A model generated the notes under the pieces. That model made no database searches, was not told the DNA's origin, and saw only the letters and a list, made by a program, of their open reading frames with translations. Below, piece by piece: positions 18,748 to 26,951 of a stretch of 64,000 nucleotides of DNA. This stretch comes from Desulfomonile tiedjei DSM 6799. Lineage in GTDB: Bacteria; Desulfobacterota; Desulfomonilia; Desulfomonilales; Desulfomonilaceae. Made by a program: the position numbers and the translations under genes. Numbering within the stretch: the first letter of the stretch is position 1; the number at the start of each line of letters is the position of its first letter. The stretch is taken from positions 3,162,001-3,226,000 of the forward strand of contig NC_018025.1 of the NCBI RefSeq assembly GCF_000266945.1, written 5' to 3'.

Positions 18748-18802
18748 TTCGCTCTGTTTGGCACAGAGGAGGCGGAACGGCCTCCATACATGGGAATTGA
18801 AT

Positions 18803-20017
18803 ATGGAAAAAGATCTAAAAACAACTCATGACGTCCCCAAGAAAGGACTCTCGGGTCTAGTCAAGAAGATAGCGTCGTGGTTTTCCGGACCGGCACCAGA
18901 GCACGTACCTCGTTCAGCTCAGGACACAACTCATTCCCAGGAGTCCCACAGGCCCTGGAGGCTCTTGCAGGTCGAGACGGCCCTGGCCTGTAACCTCCGG
19001 TGCGTCATGTGTCCATGGAAAGATTATCGGCAAAGAGCTGTTCACGGAGGCGTCATGTCCCCCGAGATCTGGGAGGCAGTGAGGCCCCATTTGAAAAAAG
19101 CGCAGACAGTAGACTTTACCGGCGGTGGAGAACCGCTGTTGCAGCCGAATCTGGCTCATTGGATCAGGGAAGCGAAATCCGAAGGTTGCATGGCCGGTAT
19201 TCTCACCAATGCTGTTCTCCTGAACGACAGGACTGCACGGGATCTGCTCGATACAGGCCTCGATTGGATATGTATATCCATTGACGGTTCAAGCAAGGAA
19301 GAATACGAAACCATTCGAGTCGGAGCAAATTTCGATCAGGTGCGGCAGAATGTGGAGCATTTTTCCAAATTGCGGACCGGCAAATTTCCTAAGATGATGA
19401 TTAATCACGTAATGATGCGGGCCAATGTCAATCAGCTCGAACAAATGGTAAGACTCTGTGCCGACCTGGGAATCGATCAGATCAATTTCAAACAATGTGA
19501 GGTCATTCGCGACACTCATGGAAAAGGACTCGGTCTGTTCGGGAGAACGGAAACACGCGAGATAAAACAGTTTCAACGAGCAGTAGCAGCGGCACGGAAG
19601 CTCGCTCAAAAATTCGGCATGGAGACCACAGCCTCTTCCTTTCTCCCCGAAGAACGGCCGGTGTGCGAACAAGACCCGAGAAATTCCATGTTCATCAGGT
19701 ACGACGGCCTGGTTGCTCCATGCATCAATCTGGCAAATAGCGGACCGACTGTTTTTCTCGGGCAAGAAGTTGTATTGCCCGATGTCCATTACGGAACACT
19801 ACCTGAATGTGACCTTCAGGACCTTTGGCAAAGCGAATTGTGCGGATTTTACCGTCGAACCTTTGAAGCGCGTACAAGAGAATACGACAACGTGTTCATG
19901 GAAGGACTGATGGCAGACTCGAGGCGCACGCCGGAGCGTATGCTGGAAATGGCTATCAAACGTATGCCCAAGCCGCCAAAAGGATGTGAGATCTGTCACT
20001 ATTTATATGGAATCTGA
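18803..20017 (+). CDS. Radical SAM/SPASM-type protein
   Basis: A radical S-adenosylmethionine enzyme of 404 residues. The [4Fe-4S] motif CNLRCVMC (C63, C67, C70) binds the SAM cluster. 'VDFTGGGEPLLQP' is the conserved GGEP loop and 'WICISIDGSSKEEYE' the next strand. C-terminal cysteines ('VAPCINLANSG', 'CDLQDLW', 'CGFYRR', 'CEICHY') resemble a SPASM/twitch extension with auxiliary clusters. Such enzymes modify peptides, sugars or lipids. No precursor peptide is visible nearby. An ATG at 18803 is used; a GAGGAGG about 30 bp upstream is too far to serve it, so an earlier TTG (18758 or 18797) is possible. It follows acyltransferase-like paralog B closely. Confidence 0.85.
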   Translation: MEKDLKTTHDVPKKGLSGLVKKIASWFSGPAPEHVPRSAQDTTHSQESHRPWRLLQVETALACNLRCVMCPWKDYRQRAVHGGVMSPEIWEAVRPHLKKAQTVDFTGGGEPLLQPNLAHWIREAKSEGCMAGILTNAVLLNDRTARDLLDTGLDWICISIDGSSKEEYETIRVGANFDQVRQNVEHFSKLRTGKFPKMMINHVMMRANVNQLEQMVRLCADLGIDQINFKQCEVIRDTHGKGLGLFGRTETREIKQFQRAVAAARKLAQKFGMETTASSFLPEERPVCEQDPRNSMFIRYDGLVAPCINLANSGPTVFLGQEVVLPDVHYGTLPECDLQDLWQSELCGFYRRTFEARTREYDNVFMEGLMADSRRTPERMLEMAIKRMPKPPKGCEICHYLYGI

Positions 20018-20023
20018 TGTTTA

Positions 20024-21373
20024 TCACCGCAAAGGATCGCCCCGCTCTGCTTTTTGCGGTTGCTGCTCCCGAGCAGGCTCCCGCAATCGCACCATAAGCC
20101 ATTTCTCAGTCTTGTTCCGGCCGAAGTGAACGAGCGCTTCTGTCTGATCCTGGGTCAAATTGTATAGTCCAGTTTCCATAATCAGATCGGTGTTCTTTCC
20201 GTCTGCAAAGCCCCACGCAACCCTCTGGGTGTCTTTGTCAACCATTCCCTTGATCGGTCTGGCCGTATTCGTACGGGTGTCAAAATATGTGCCTTTGATT
20301 ACACCGTCTTTGCTCACCATTAATTGGAGCACCGTGCCGGAATCGGTAGCCTGACCGTGACTCAGAGCGAACACACCAAGCGGGAGCCAATCTTCGGCTG
20401 CAGTTTCGGCAGTGGATGGAACTCCACCTGCAAGATTGCTCGCTTGCTGATAGTATTCATCTGCGGTTGCTACTTGCCGGTCTCCCATGTAAACGATATC
20501 GTTCTGATAATAAATGTAGGTTCCATAGTCGTAGTAGATAGGTTCAGAGTACACGCCGCCATAAGCCGAACCGGCCAGCCAGCCGATAGCCAATCCCCAG
20601 GTTGCTGGACGCCACCAGTGATTCCAGGCCCACTGGTATTTTCCTGTTTCATTCCAATATTTCTTCGCAAGTTGCGGGTGATCTCGCCACCATTGGGGTG
20701 TGAAAAGGTCATCATATCTGTTGTAGAGATTGCCGCGAATCTGGTCGGCCTGCAACTTTTGAGCCGCGGTTTTTTGGACTGGAGGAGACGTATCTTTGGC
20801 AACCTCCCCCGAGCCATATCTATCGAGAAGACCTCTCCCTTCTGCGGATACAGGCCTGTCACCTGTGCCCAATCGATCTCCCGGTCTGATTCCTTCCCCG
20901 CGGTTCTGATGCTGGCCTTCCAGCAATCTGCGGGCACCTTCAATACCTAGAGCTCCGGCGGCCGCTCCCGTTCCGTACTTGAGCACATCGGAACCGATTC
21001 CCGATCCCTGCTTGCCTTGCATGTTCAGGAAATTTTGAACTTGTCCCTGAGTAGGTTTTGAATAATTTCCGGAGCCTGAAGGCTTGAATAGCTTTGAGTT
21101 TGGATTTGTTCCCAGCCGCTGACTGGTAGATCCGATTCCTCGCTGTGATTGTATCGAGCCGGATCGATTCATGCCCTGCCCGGCCCACGAGCCCCTGTAT
21201 TGAGTTCCGTTTTGCCGAGTAACGTTACCACGAAACTCGCCCCGTCCCACGTTTGCGCCTCCAAAGCCTCCTTCCATCCTACCGCCCGGACCGAAACGCC
21301 TGGCGAGAGCCTCACCAGCGAAAAAGGAGAATGTGAAGATAAGTGCGAATAGCACAGATCCAAATCGTTTCAT
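20024..21373 (-). CDS. Exported Gly/Arg/Gln-rich protein, mu-protocadherin-like
   Basis: A secreted or envelope protein of 449 residues. A clear Sec signal peptide occupies about residues 1-24 ('MKRFGSVLFALIFTFSFFAG', ALA cleavage region). A low-complexity stretch rich in Gly, Arg, Gln and Ser follows to about residue 180. Next comes a Trp/Tyr-rich domain ('WWRDHPQLAKKYW', 'WAWNHWWRPATW', 'IYYDYGTYIYYQNDIVYMG') and a final globular region with 'LFHFG'-like strands. The pattern matches proteins often mis-annotated as mu-protocadherin-like in Planctomycetes and Deltaproteobacteria. The start is fixed by AGAGGTG 5 bp before the ATG. It converges with the radical SAM gene after 6 bp. Function unknown. 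Confidence 0.75.
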   Translation of the reverse strand: MKRFGSVLFALIFTFSFFAGEALARRFGPGGRMEGGFGGANVGRGEFRGNVTRQNGTQYRGSWAGQGMNRSGSIQSQRGIGSTSQRLGTNPNSKLFKPSGSGNYSKPTQGQVQNFLNMQGKQGSGIGSDVLKYGTGAAAGALGIEGARRLLEGQHQNRGEGIRPGDRLGTGDRPVSAEGRGLLDRYGSGEVAKDTSPPVQKTAAQKLQADQIRGNLYNRYDDLFTPQWWRDHPQLAKKYWNETGKYQWAWNHWWRPATWGLAIGWLAGSAYGGVYSEPIYYDYGTYIYYQNDIVYMGDRQVATADEYYQQASNLAGGVPSTAETAAEDWLPLGVFALSHGQATDSGTVLQLMVSKDGVIKGTYFDTRTNTARPIKGMVDKDTQRVAWGFADGKNTDLIMETGLYNLTQDQTEALVHFGRNKTEKWLMVRLREPAREQQPQKAERGDPLR

Positions 21374-22032
21374 GGCGCACCTCTTTCGTAGTCTACATGA
21401 CACGGATTCATTTCTGCCGGGCAATTGAGACGTTCTCATTCAGCAGCGATTTCCCTGTGCACACAGCCCCATTTTGGACATTTCCATCCCGGATCGAGAT
21501 CTCTTCTGAAGGTTAAGGCTTCAAGGTGCTACAGCCCTTCACGCGTTCACATTCATAGTGTCCGCTCAATGAGAAAGGTTACGGTTCAAACCAACATAAA
21601 ATATCATTCCCGCGGTCAATTAGCACAAGTGTTTTTTCATCTCTTACATTCGCGTACATCATGTTCGGGATGACATTTCGTCTCACCAGGCACGCGCACT
21701 ATTCATGTGAGACGTCTCACATGAATGTCTTGTAGCACACGTTGAAACCTACCATTTCGTGTACCTACTCTGACTTTCATACATGAATGAACGATTATTC
21801 CATGGTGCAAAAAGAGCCTTAAGATCGCCGACTCTGCACTGGGAGACCTTTCAGAGAATTGGGAACATTGAGGCACGTTTATTGATTCGGACTTTCCACG
21901 TGTACCGGCTCTTACTCGCCACAAGCAGAGAAAACCACGGACACAATGCACACGCCGACACTAAGTATGCACAGGTGAAAAGGACTGCCTTTTCACATCA
22001 CAACGTTTCGGCCATAGACTTTGGAGGTATGA
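21374..22032. other. Divergent intergenic region with large palindrome
   Basis: This 659-bp spacer lies between two genes that point away from each other, both for exported proteins. It carries a perfect 26-bp palindrome (separate entry). Short frames inside it show no ribosome site or known family. Promoters of both genes should lie here; none is strong enough to call. Confidence 0.5.
21701..21726. promoter_or_regulatory. Perfect 26-bp palindrome, candidate operator
   Basis: Two 13-bp arms (ATTCATGTGAGAC and its exact reverse complement) meet without a spacer at 21713/21714. Perfect symmetry with no loop and no following T-run favours a dimeric-protein binding site over a terminator. It lies about 330 bp upstream of the plus-strand formamidase start and about 330 bp from the minus-strand exported-protein start, so it could control either or both. 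Confidence 0.55.
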
Positions 22033-23232
22033 ATGAAATCAACCGGGAATCAGGAACCTCGAGACGACAACGAAGGTTTCGATCGACGAACAGTTCTTAA
22101 ATACGGGGCAGCTTTTGCAGGGACGATGGTCTTGAACCAGCTCGCCGCCAGCAACTCTAACGCAATGAATCTTAAACGTTTGGACGCTACCGGCAAATAC
22201 CACATTTTGGGATGCAATGCCATGACGTCCACCGAAGGATATTGGGACAACTCAACGAAACCGGTTCTGACCATGAATTCCGGTGATATTGTCGAAATCG
22301 AGACAAACACCCATTTGAAAGGAAAGATGATCCCCGGGGCGGAGATCGAAGACTGGATGGGCTGGTACAAAGAAGTCATTGCCAAGACTCCGGATACAAG
22401 CTTTTACCCGGATGAAAAAACCGGTGTGCAAGCTGCCAAGAAAGGTGCGGGTCACCACACCCTTACAGGACCCATTTCCATACAGGGAGCCGAACCGGGA
22501 GACATGCTCCAGATTGAAATTCTCGATATTGTCCCCGGAAACTATGGCTTTAATCTCAATCCGGAGACTTCGTTCGTGAAGCTTGGCCTCCTTCCCGAGG
22601 ATTTTCCCAAAGGACGACTTACATGGTACAGGGTAGACACAAAGAAGATGAAATTCGAGTTCCTGCCCGGAATCGAAATACCGGTTCGACCGTTTCCTGG
22701 CATCATTGGCGTAGAACTCCCGGATAAAGGAATGTGGAGCAATGTTCCTCCAGGAAAGCACGGGGGCAACATGGATAACAAGGAACTTGTCGCCGGCAGC
22801 GTGCTCTATCTGCCGGTACACGTTCCCGGCGCGGGTCTGAAAACCGGTGATGCCCACTATGCACAGGGCGACGGCGAGGTGAACCTCAATGCGCTCGAGG
22901 GCATGTTCAAGAGCATGACCCTTCGAATTACTGTGCGCAAAGACCTGAAAGGGCTGGTTCAGGAGCCTTTTGCTTCCACACCGACACATTGGATTGCCAT
23001 GGGGTTTCACACGGACATGCTTGAATCCACCAAAATGGCAGTACGCAATGCTATAAAATTCTTAAACAAACGATACGGTATGAATGACCTTGATTGCTAT
23101 GCTTTCTGCAGCATGGCGGTCGATCTGCGGGTAACGCAAGTGGTCGATCTAGCGAAAGGTATTCACGCTATGATTCCCAAAGAATACTTCGTTGGGGAGC
23201 AGTTTGCCAAGAAGACCACTCTGCTACTGTAG
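22033..23232 (+). CDS. Tat-exported acetamidase/formamidase-family protein
   Basis: Amide hydrolase family member of 399 residues, probably acting outside the cytoplasm on small amides. The N-terminus has a twin-arginine pattern (DRRTVLKYGAAF, residues 17-28) followed by a hydrophobic core ending near residue 40. The body shows FmdA/AmdA signatures: 'VEIETNTHLKG', 'HHTLTGPISIQGAEPGDMLQIEI', 'PPGKHGGNMDNKEL', 'VPGAGLKTGDAHYAQGDGEV' and a late 'FCSMAVDLRVTQVVD'. GGAGG 5 bp before the ATG fixes the start. Most family members are cytoplasmic, so the Tat signal is notable. It is convergent with the molybdopterin oxidoreductase gene. Confidence 0.85.
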   Translation: MKSTGNQEPRDDNEGFDRRTVLKYGAAFAGTMVLNQLAASNSNAMNLKRLDATGKYHILGCNAMTSTEGYWDNSTKPVLTMNSGDIVEIETNTHLKGKMIPGAEIEDWMGWYKEVIAKTPDTSFYPDEKTGVQAAKKGAGHHTLTGPISIQGAEPGDMLQIEILDIVPGNYGFNLNPETSFVKLGLLPEDFPKGRLTWYRVDTKKMKFEFLPGIEIPVRPFPGIIGVELPDKGMWSNVPPGKHGGNMDNKELVAGSVLYLPVHVPGAGLKTGDAHYAQGDGEVNLNALEGMFKSMTLRITVRKDLKGLVQEPFASTPTHWIAMGFHTDMLESTKMAVRNAIKFLNKRYGMNDLDCYAFCSMAVDLRVTQVVDLAKGIHAMIPKEYFVGEQFAKKTTLLL

Positions 23233-23350
23233 TCCTGGGACATGTAGCAGTTGACGTAATTGACTTTTGAACACCCTACCTTTTCGAGGAACGGTAGGGC
23301 CGGCCCGCCGTCTCAGCCGGGCATAACTGGACGATTTGCTTTGAAAAACG
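23233..23350. other. Convergent spacer with two hairpins
   Basis: Past the formamidase stop, CTGCTAC/GTAGCAG (23221-23227 and 23244-23250) forms a stem spanning the stop codon. CCCTACC/GGTAGGG (23274-23280 and 23293-23299) forms a second stem. Neither has a T-run, so they are weak terminator candidates for the convergent genes. Confidence 0.35.
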
Positions 23351-23402
23351 TGCCGGCATGGAGGCCGCCCGCTACTGACTGACGGATGCGGCCTTCCCTG
23401 GC
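23351..23402. repeat. Dispersed GC-rich intergenic repeat, copy 1
   Basis: This element shares 'GGAGGCCGCCCGCTAC' and, after a variable gap, 'GGATGCGGC' with the copy at 30281-30337, and its edge 'GCCGGCA-GGAGGC' with the inverted partial copy at 54441-54463. It lies wholly between genes, like REP- or MITE-type elements. Confidence 0.6.
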
Positions 23403-23404
23403 AA

Positions 23405-25540
23405 TCAAGTCCTTTCAAGCCCATCTTTGTACACCGTGCAAAGATAGCTCTTGAGGGGCTCTGCTCCCGTATCCGGATCGAAACTATCATCTCCGTACAG
23501 CAGGTTGGCACAGGATTCTTTCCATCTGTAATCCGGAGGCGAGGCTTCAGGATACCACCATGCATGCTCTGCATTGACAACGTCTGTTGCAATGCCCTCG
23601 GAAAACCGGGCTTGCAGTCTTGCACGGCCGTAAGGCGATTCCACATATACCCAATCCCCATCAGAAATACCGCAGCGTTCCGCAGCCGCGGGATGGATCT
23701 CAACAATAGGATTGGGATGCATTTTGCGTAATAATCGAATCTGATGCATTTCGGAATGGAAGAATTCCAGCTTCTTGGTTCCGCTCATGAGAATGAAGGG
23801 ATATTTCTCAGAGAGCTCAGGGCTCGATAGCGGGGACAGAGGTGGTTCGAGGTAAACGGGCATGGGCGGCCTGCCTTCGTGCTCCATCACATTCGAATAG
23901 AATTCGAACTTCCCGGAGGGGGTGTGAAAGCGGTCAGTCTCGTACTTCCTGTACCGCATCTCACTCATGAGGATATTCTTTTCCTTGAACTGATCGAAGC
24001 TCATGCCTGTCTCTTCCAGAAGCCAGTCGAGATACGTATGTCGATCCGGCCATGGAAACGCTTCGTGAAGTCCCAACCTATGCGCTACATCGAAGATCAC
24101 ATCCCGGTCGTCTCGTGTTTCACCTATCTGTGCAAGCTTCTTGCGTGATAAGACGCACCAGATCTTGTGCATGTACACGACATCGTCCTGCTCCAACCAA
24201 TGTGCAGCAGGAAGGACCAGGTCGGCAAGCTGGGCTGTGGGCGTCATGAACAGGTCCGACACCACCGTGTATTCCATGTGGTCTCGAAGAGCCTTTTCGA
24301 TTGTCAACCCCTGGGTTGCGGTAAGAAGCGGATTAGAGCCCACGATCCAGATCCCCCGGACCCTGTATGGATCTCCTGTTATGACTGATTTCCAGAATGT
24401 GGGAGGATGACAATTGGGAGCGAAGGGGTATTTGCCTTTGGTAAGAATAAGGGCTTTCTTTTCCGGAGGCATAAACTGCACTCCTGCGACGCTCATATCA
24501 ATCAGCGGCGATTTGGGCCTGATTTTCGATGGAGGTACCCAGATAACATTGCCGCCGGGAACATCGATATTACCCGTCAGTCCCATGAGAATCAGGAGCG
24601 CTCTGCCCGTTTGAAAGCCGTTCACACTGGTATCGATTCCATTCCCCCATTGGATGCTTGCCGGTTTCGTCGTGGCGTAGGTCCGTGCCACTGTCCGGAT
24701 CTGGTCGGATGGAATACGAGTTATGGGCTCTGCCCATTCGGGTGTGAAAGACCGGACGTGCTCGGCCAGGCGGTCGAATCCGAATGAGTGGTCATGAACG
24801 AAAGCCTGATCGAAGAGGCCTTCGGATATGATTGTCTGAATCATGGCCAGAGCCAGAGCGCAATCAGTTCCCGGACGAATTTGCAGCGTGTGGTCTGCTT
24901 CCTCGGCAAGCCCAATTCGCCTCGGATCGATAACAATCAATTTCTCTGCTTTTTTAGCAGCCTTTTTGAATATAGAGCCGCACATGCCGTCTGAAGCTCC
25001 GGTCTCGACGTGATTGCAACCCCAATTAATGATGCAGGCAGGGCTCTTTCCACCGAATTCGTAGATGTCGCTCACTGGCAGTGCGCCCATGGTGATGGCG
25101 CTTGCAATGACCCTGGGCAGATAACACAAATGGCCGGGATTGACGAAGTTGGGAGTGCCAAGAGCATTTGCAAAACGAATAGTGAACTCAGTGTACGGCC
25201 TACCGGTACCCTGGGCTACGGCGAGATATTCGGACCCGGATTCCCTACGGATAGTATCGAATCGGTCAACCATCTCACTGATTGCAGCGTCCCAGGATAT
25301 CCTTTCCCACTCGTTCGCTCCACGGGGCCCGATCCGACGCATTGGGAATTTGAGTCGATCAGGATGATAAAGCATGTCAGGAGCGGCAATACCTTTGGGG
25401 CAGATGAATCCGCGACTTGTGGGACTATCAGGGTCTCCTGAAACACGGACGATCTTGTCTCCGTCCAAATGAACCAGGACCTGACAGACTCCGTGGCAGC
25501 CGCGGCAAGACGATTTGACGATGCGAGAGGAAGATTTCAT
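23405..25540 (-). CDS. Stand-alone molybdopterin-dependent oxidoreductase
   Basis: Member of the DMSO-reductase superfamily binding bis-MGD molybdenum or tungsten and one [4Fe-4S] cluster, 711 residues. The N-terminal cluster motif is CRGCHGVC followed by ICPKG about 27 residues on. The metal-site loop reads 'NPGHLCYLPRV', suggesting a cysteine metal ligand. The C-terminus has the usual MGD-binding beta-barrel ('VEIHPAAAERCGISDGDWVYV'). It has no Tat signal and no adjacent FeS or membrane subunit, so it is probably cytoplasmic. AAGGGGTGG before the ATG at 25540 fixes the start and excludes a 25-codon upstream extension. The reaction cannot be named; the size is similar to acetylene hydratase, but the residue after the second cluster cysteine is His. 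Confidence 0.88.
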   Translation of the reverse strand: MKSSSRIVKSSCRGCHGVCQVLVHLDGDKIVRVSGDPDSPTSRGFICPKGIAAPDMLYHPDRLKFPMRRIGPRGANEWERISWDAAISEMVDRFDTIRRESGSEYLAVAQGTGRPYTEFTIRFANALGTPNFVNPGHLCYLPRVIASAITMGALPVSDIYEFGGKSPACIINWGCNHVETGASDGMCGSIFKKAAKKAEKLIVIDPRRIGLAEEADHTLQIRPGTDCALALAMIQTIISEGLFDQAFVHDHSFGFDRLAEHVRSFTPEWAEPITRIPSDQIRTVARTYATTKPASIQWGNGIDTSVNGFQTGRALLILMGLTGNIDVPGGNVIWVPPSKIRPKSPLIDMSVAGVQFMPPEKKALILTKGKYPFAPNCHPPTFWKSVITGDPYRVRGIWIVGSNPLLTATQGLTIEKALRDHMEYTVVSDLFMTPTAQLADLVLPAAHWLEQDDVVYMHKIWCVLSRKKLAQIGETRDDRDVIFDVAHRLGLHEAFPWPDRHTYLDWLLEETGMSFDQFKEKNILMSEMRYRKYETDRFHTPSGKFEFYSNVMEHEGRPPMPVYLEPPLSPLSSPELSEKYPFILMSGTKKLEFFHSEMHQIRLLRKMHPNPIVEIHPAAAERCGISDGDWVYVESPYGRARLQARFSEGIATDVVNAEHAWWYPEASPPDYRWKESCANLLYGDDSFDPDTGAEPLKSYLCTVYKDGLERT

Positions 25541-25874
25541 GTGGTGTCCACCCCTTAGGGCTCTTGTCGTGCTTGGAATTCGTAAAGTGTTTTCATAATC
25601 GGCAATGGTGCTCAAGACATTGAGTATATAATAGGCTACAAATCCTGCGAGATCGAGTCAATGAGATAGATCCGGATTTGAACAAGATAGCATCTTTCCT
25701 AGTCCCTTGGACTAGTGAACAATTTAGAGGAAACCAACCATTCGTCACGTGAGCGTTCGAAACCACCACAACCTCTCACAGAGCAGTAACCTTACGGTTC
25801 CATTACAAGAGACGATAAAAAACTTATTGTTGAATTCTTCTTGCTGACGAGATTGAATTATGATCAAGTTCCGA
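25541..25874. other. Spacer at left edge of the accessory module
   Basis: No gene is seen in these 334 bp. The base composition turns more A/T-rich towards 25800. At 25674-25683 there is a 10-bp match (GGATTTGAAC) to the T-arm end of tRNA-Ser at 29643-29652. It could be a degenerate attachment-site relic or chance. Confidence 0.4.
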
Positions 25875-26942
25875 TTATCCCCAAATTATTACATCTTTAT
25901 TTTCAAGTACAAACAGCTCATTACCTTTTGTGAACTTAAGGTCCGCGCGCAATCCGGCGTCGGTAACATCAGAATCGGGCTCGATACTGTCTACGCCAAC
26001 ATCGGAAACTTGTATCTCCAGTATCTGCCCCCAGCTATCTACTCGACCTCCTGAGACCTTAATAATCGGTTGTCCTCGGAAAATCCTACAAGGAGGCTTG
26101 CGTACAACAACAACTGATCCCCCCTTGAAAGGACCTTCTAGAGGATGACCTATACTGATGGCCAAGCCAGACCTAATGTAATAGCGGTCAAGATAAGCGC
26201 TAATAATAACATCAAATAGCGAGCGGGCATAAGCCTCGAGGAAATCCAACCGTACTTGCATCTCATTAGTGTCAAGTGATTCACTCAGATCGCGACCGGC
26301 ACCGGCATGCGCAATTTGATTTCTGCGATCCACCAGATCGTTCAGCCGCAGGTCAACGACTTTTGGTGAAATCGGTTGTATCGAAGACGACTCAATACCC
26401 TCTGAGGTACAGAACCAATCGATCATCGTTTTGACGCCAGACGCAAGCTTATTAATATTCTCGATGCCGAGAGAACCAAATACGTCCTGCACCACTTGGC
26501 TCCGCAAATTATAATCATGGTGAACAACTGCGTGTCTATTCAATTTGTATGGATTCTTTCCTGAGAGACAAGCATGAAGATTCTCTACAACATCTGTTGC
26601 CGAGAGACCTGTATATCTGCCTTCGCCCAGGCGACGTCGTCTGAGAAGAGCAGCAGATTGCTGCAGATGCTTCAAGCGAAGTTTGTCGCACAAGTCAGAA
26701 TACTGGTTCCGAGACGACTCAAGTTCAGTGTATGACCATGCAAGATCATCCACAAACTTCTCTAGCGCCGTATATAGAGCGATTATAAAGGCTGTGTAAT
26801 CGAGCCGTCGACGAATGTTGAGACATGCGCGTATCATGGCATCTTCGTGCTGAGCAAGAGTTCGGTAGACTCCACTAATAGATCTAACAAAGAGTTGTAA
26901 CTCTTTAATATCAGCCCAAAAAGCATCTAACGTGGACCGCAT
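25875..26942 (-). CDS. MAE_28990/MAE_18760-like HEPN protein
   Basis: Predicted HEPN-domain protein of 355 residues, likely an RNA-targeting nuclease or its partner. The N-terminal 130 residues are helical ('FWADIKELQLFVRSI', 'DYTAFIIALYTALEKFVDDLAW'). 'RRNQIAHAG' at 206-214 supplies the R-x4-H motif (R207, H212) that forms the RNase site in active HEPN dimers. The remaining 90 residues are beta-rich with no known motif. Its ATG lies 9 bp after the DUF262 stop, and the ribosome site GAGG overlaps that stop, so the two are translationally coupled. The DNA is visibly more A/T-rich than its neighbours, suggesting transfer. Part of a probable defence module. Confidence 0.7.
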   Translation of the reverse strand: MRSTLDAFWADIKELQLFVRSISGVYRTLAQHEDAMIRACLNIRRRLDYTAFIIALYTALEKFVDDLAWSYTELESSRNQYSDLCDKLRLKHLQQSAALLRRRRLGEGRYTGLSATDVVENLHACLSGKNPYKLNRHAVVHHDYNLRSQVVQDVFGSLGIENINKLASGVKTMIDWFCTSEGIESSSIQPISPKVVDLRLNDLVDRRNQIAHAGAGRDLSESLDTNEMQVRLDFLEAYARSLFDVIISAYLDRYYIRSGLAISIGHPLEGPFKGGSVVVVRKPPCRIFRGQPIIKVSGGRVDSWGQILEIQVSDVGVDSIEPDSDVTDAGLRADLKFTKGNELFVLENKDVIIWG

Positions 26943-26951
26943 ATAATTGCC

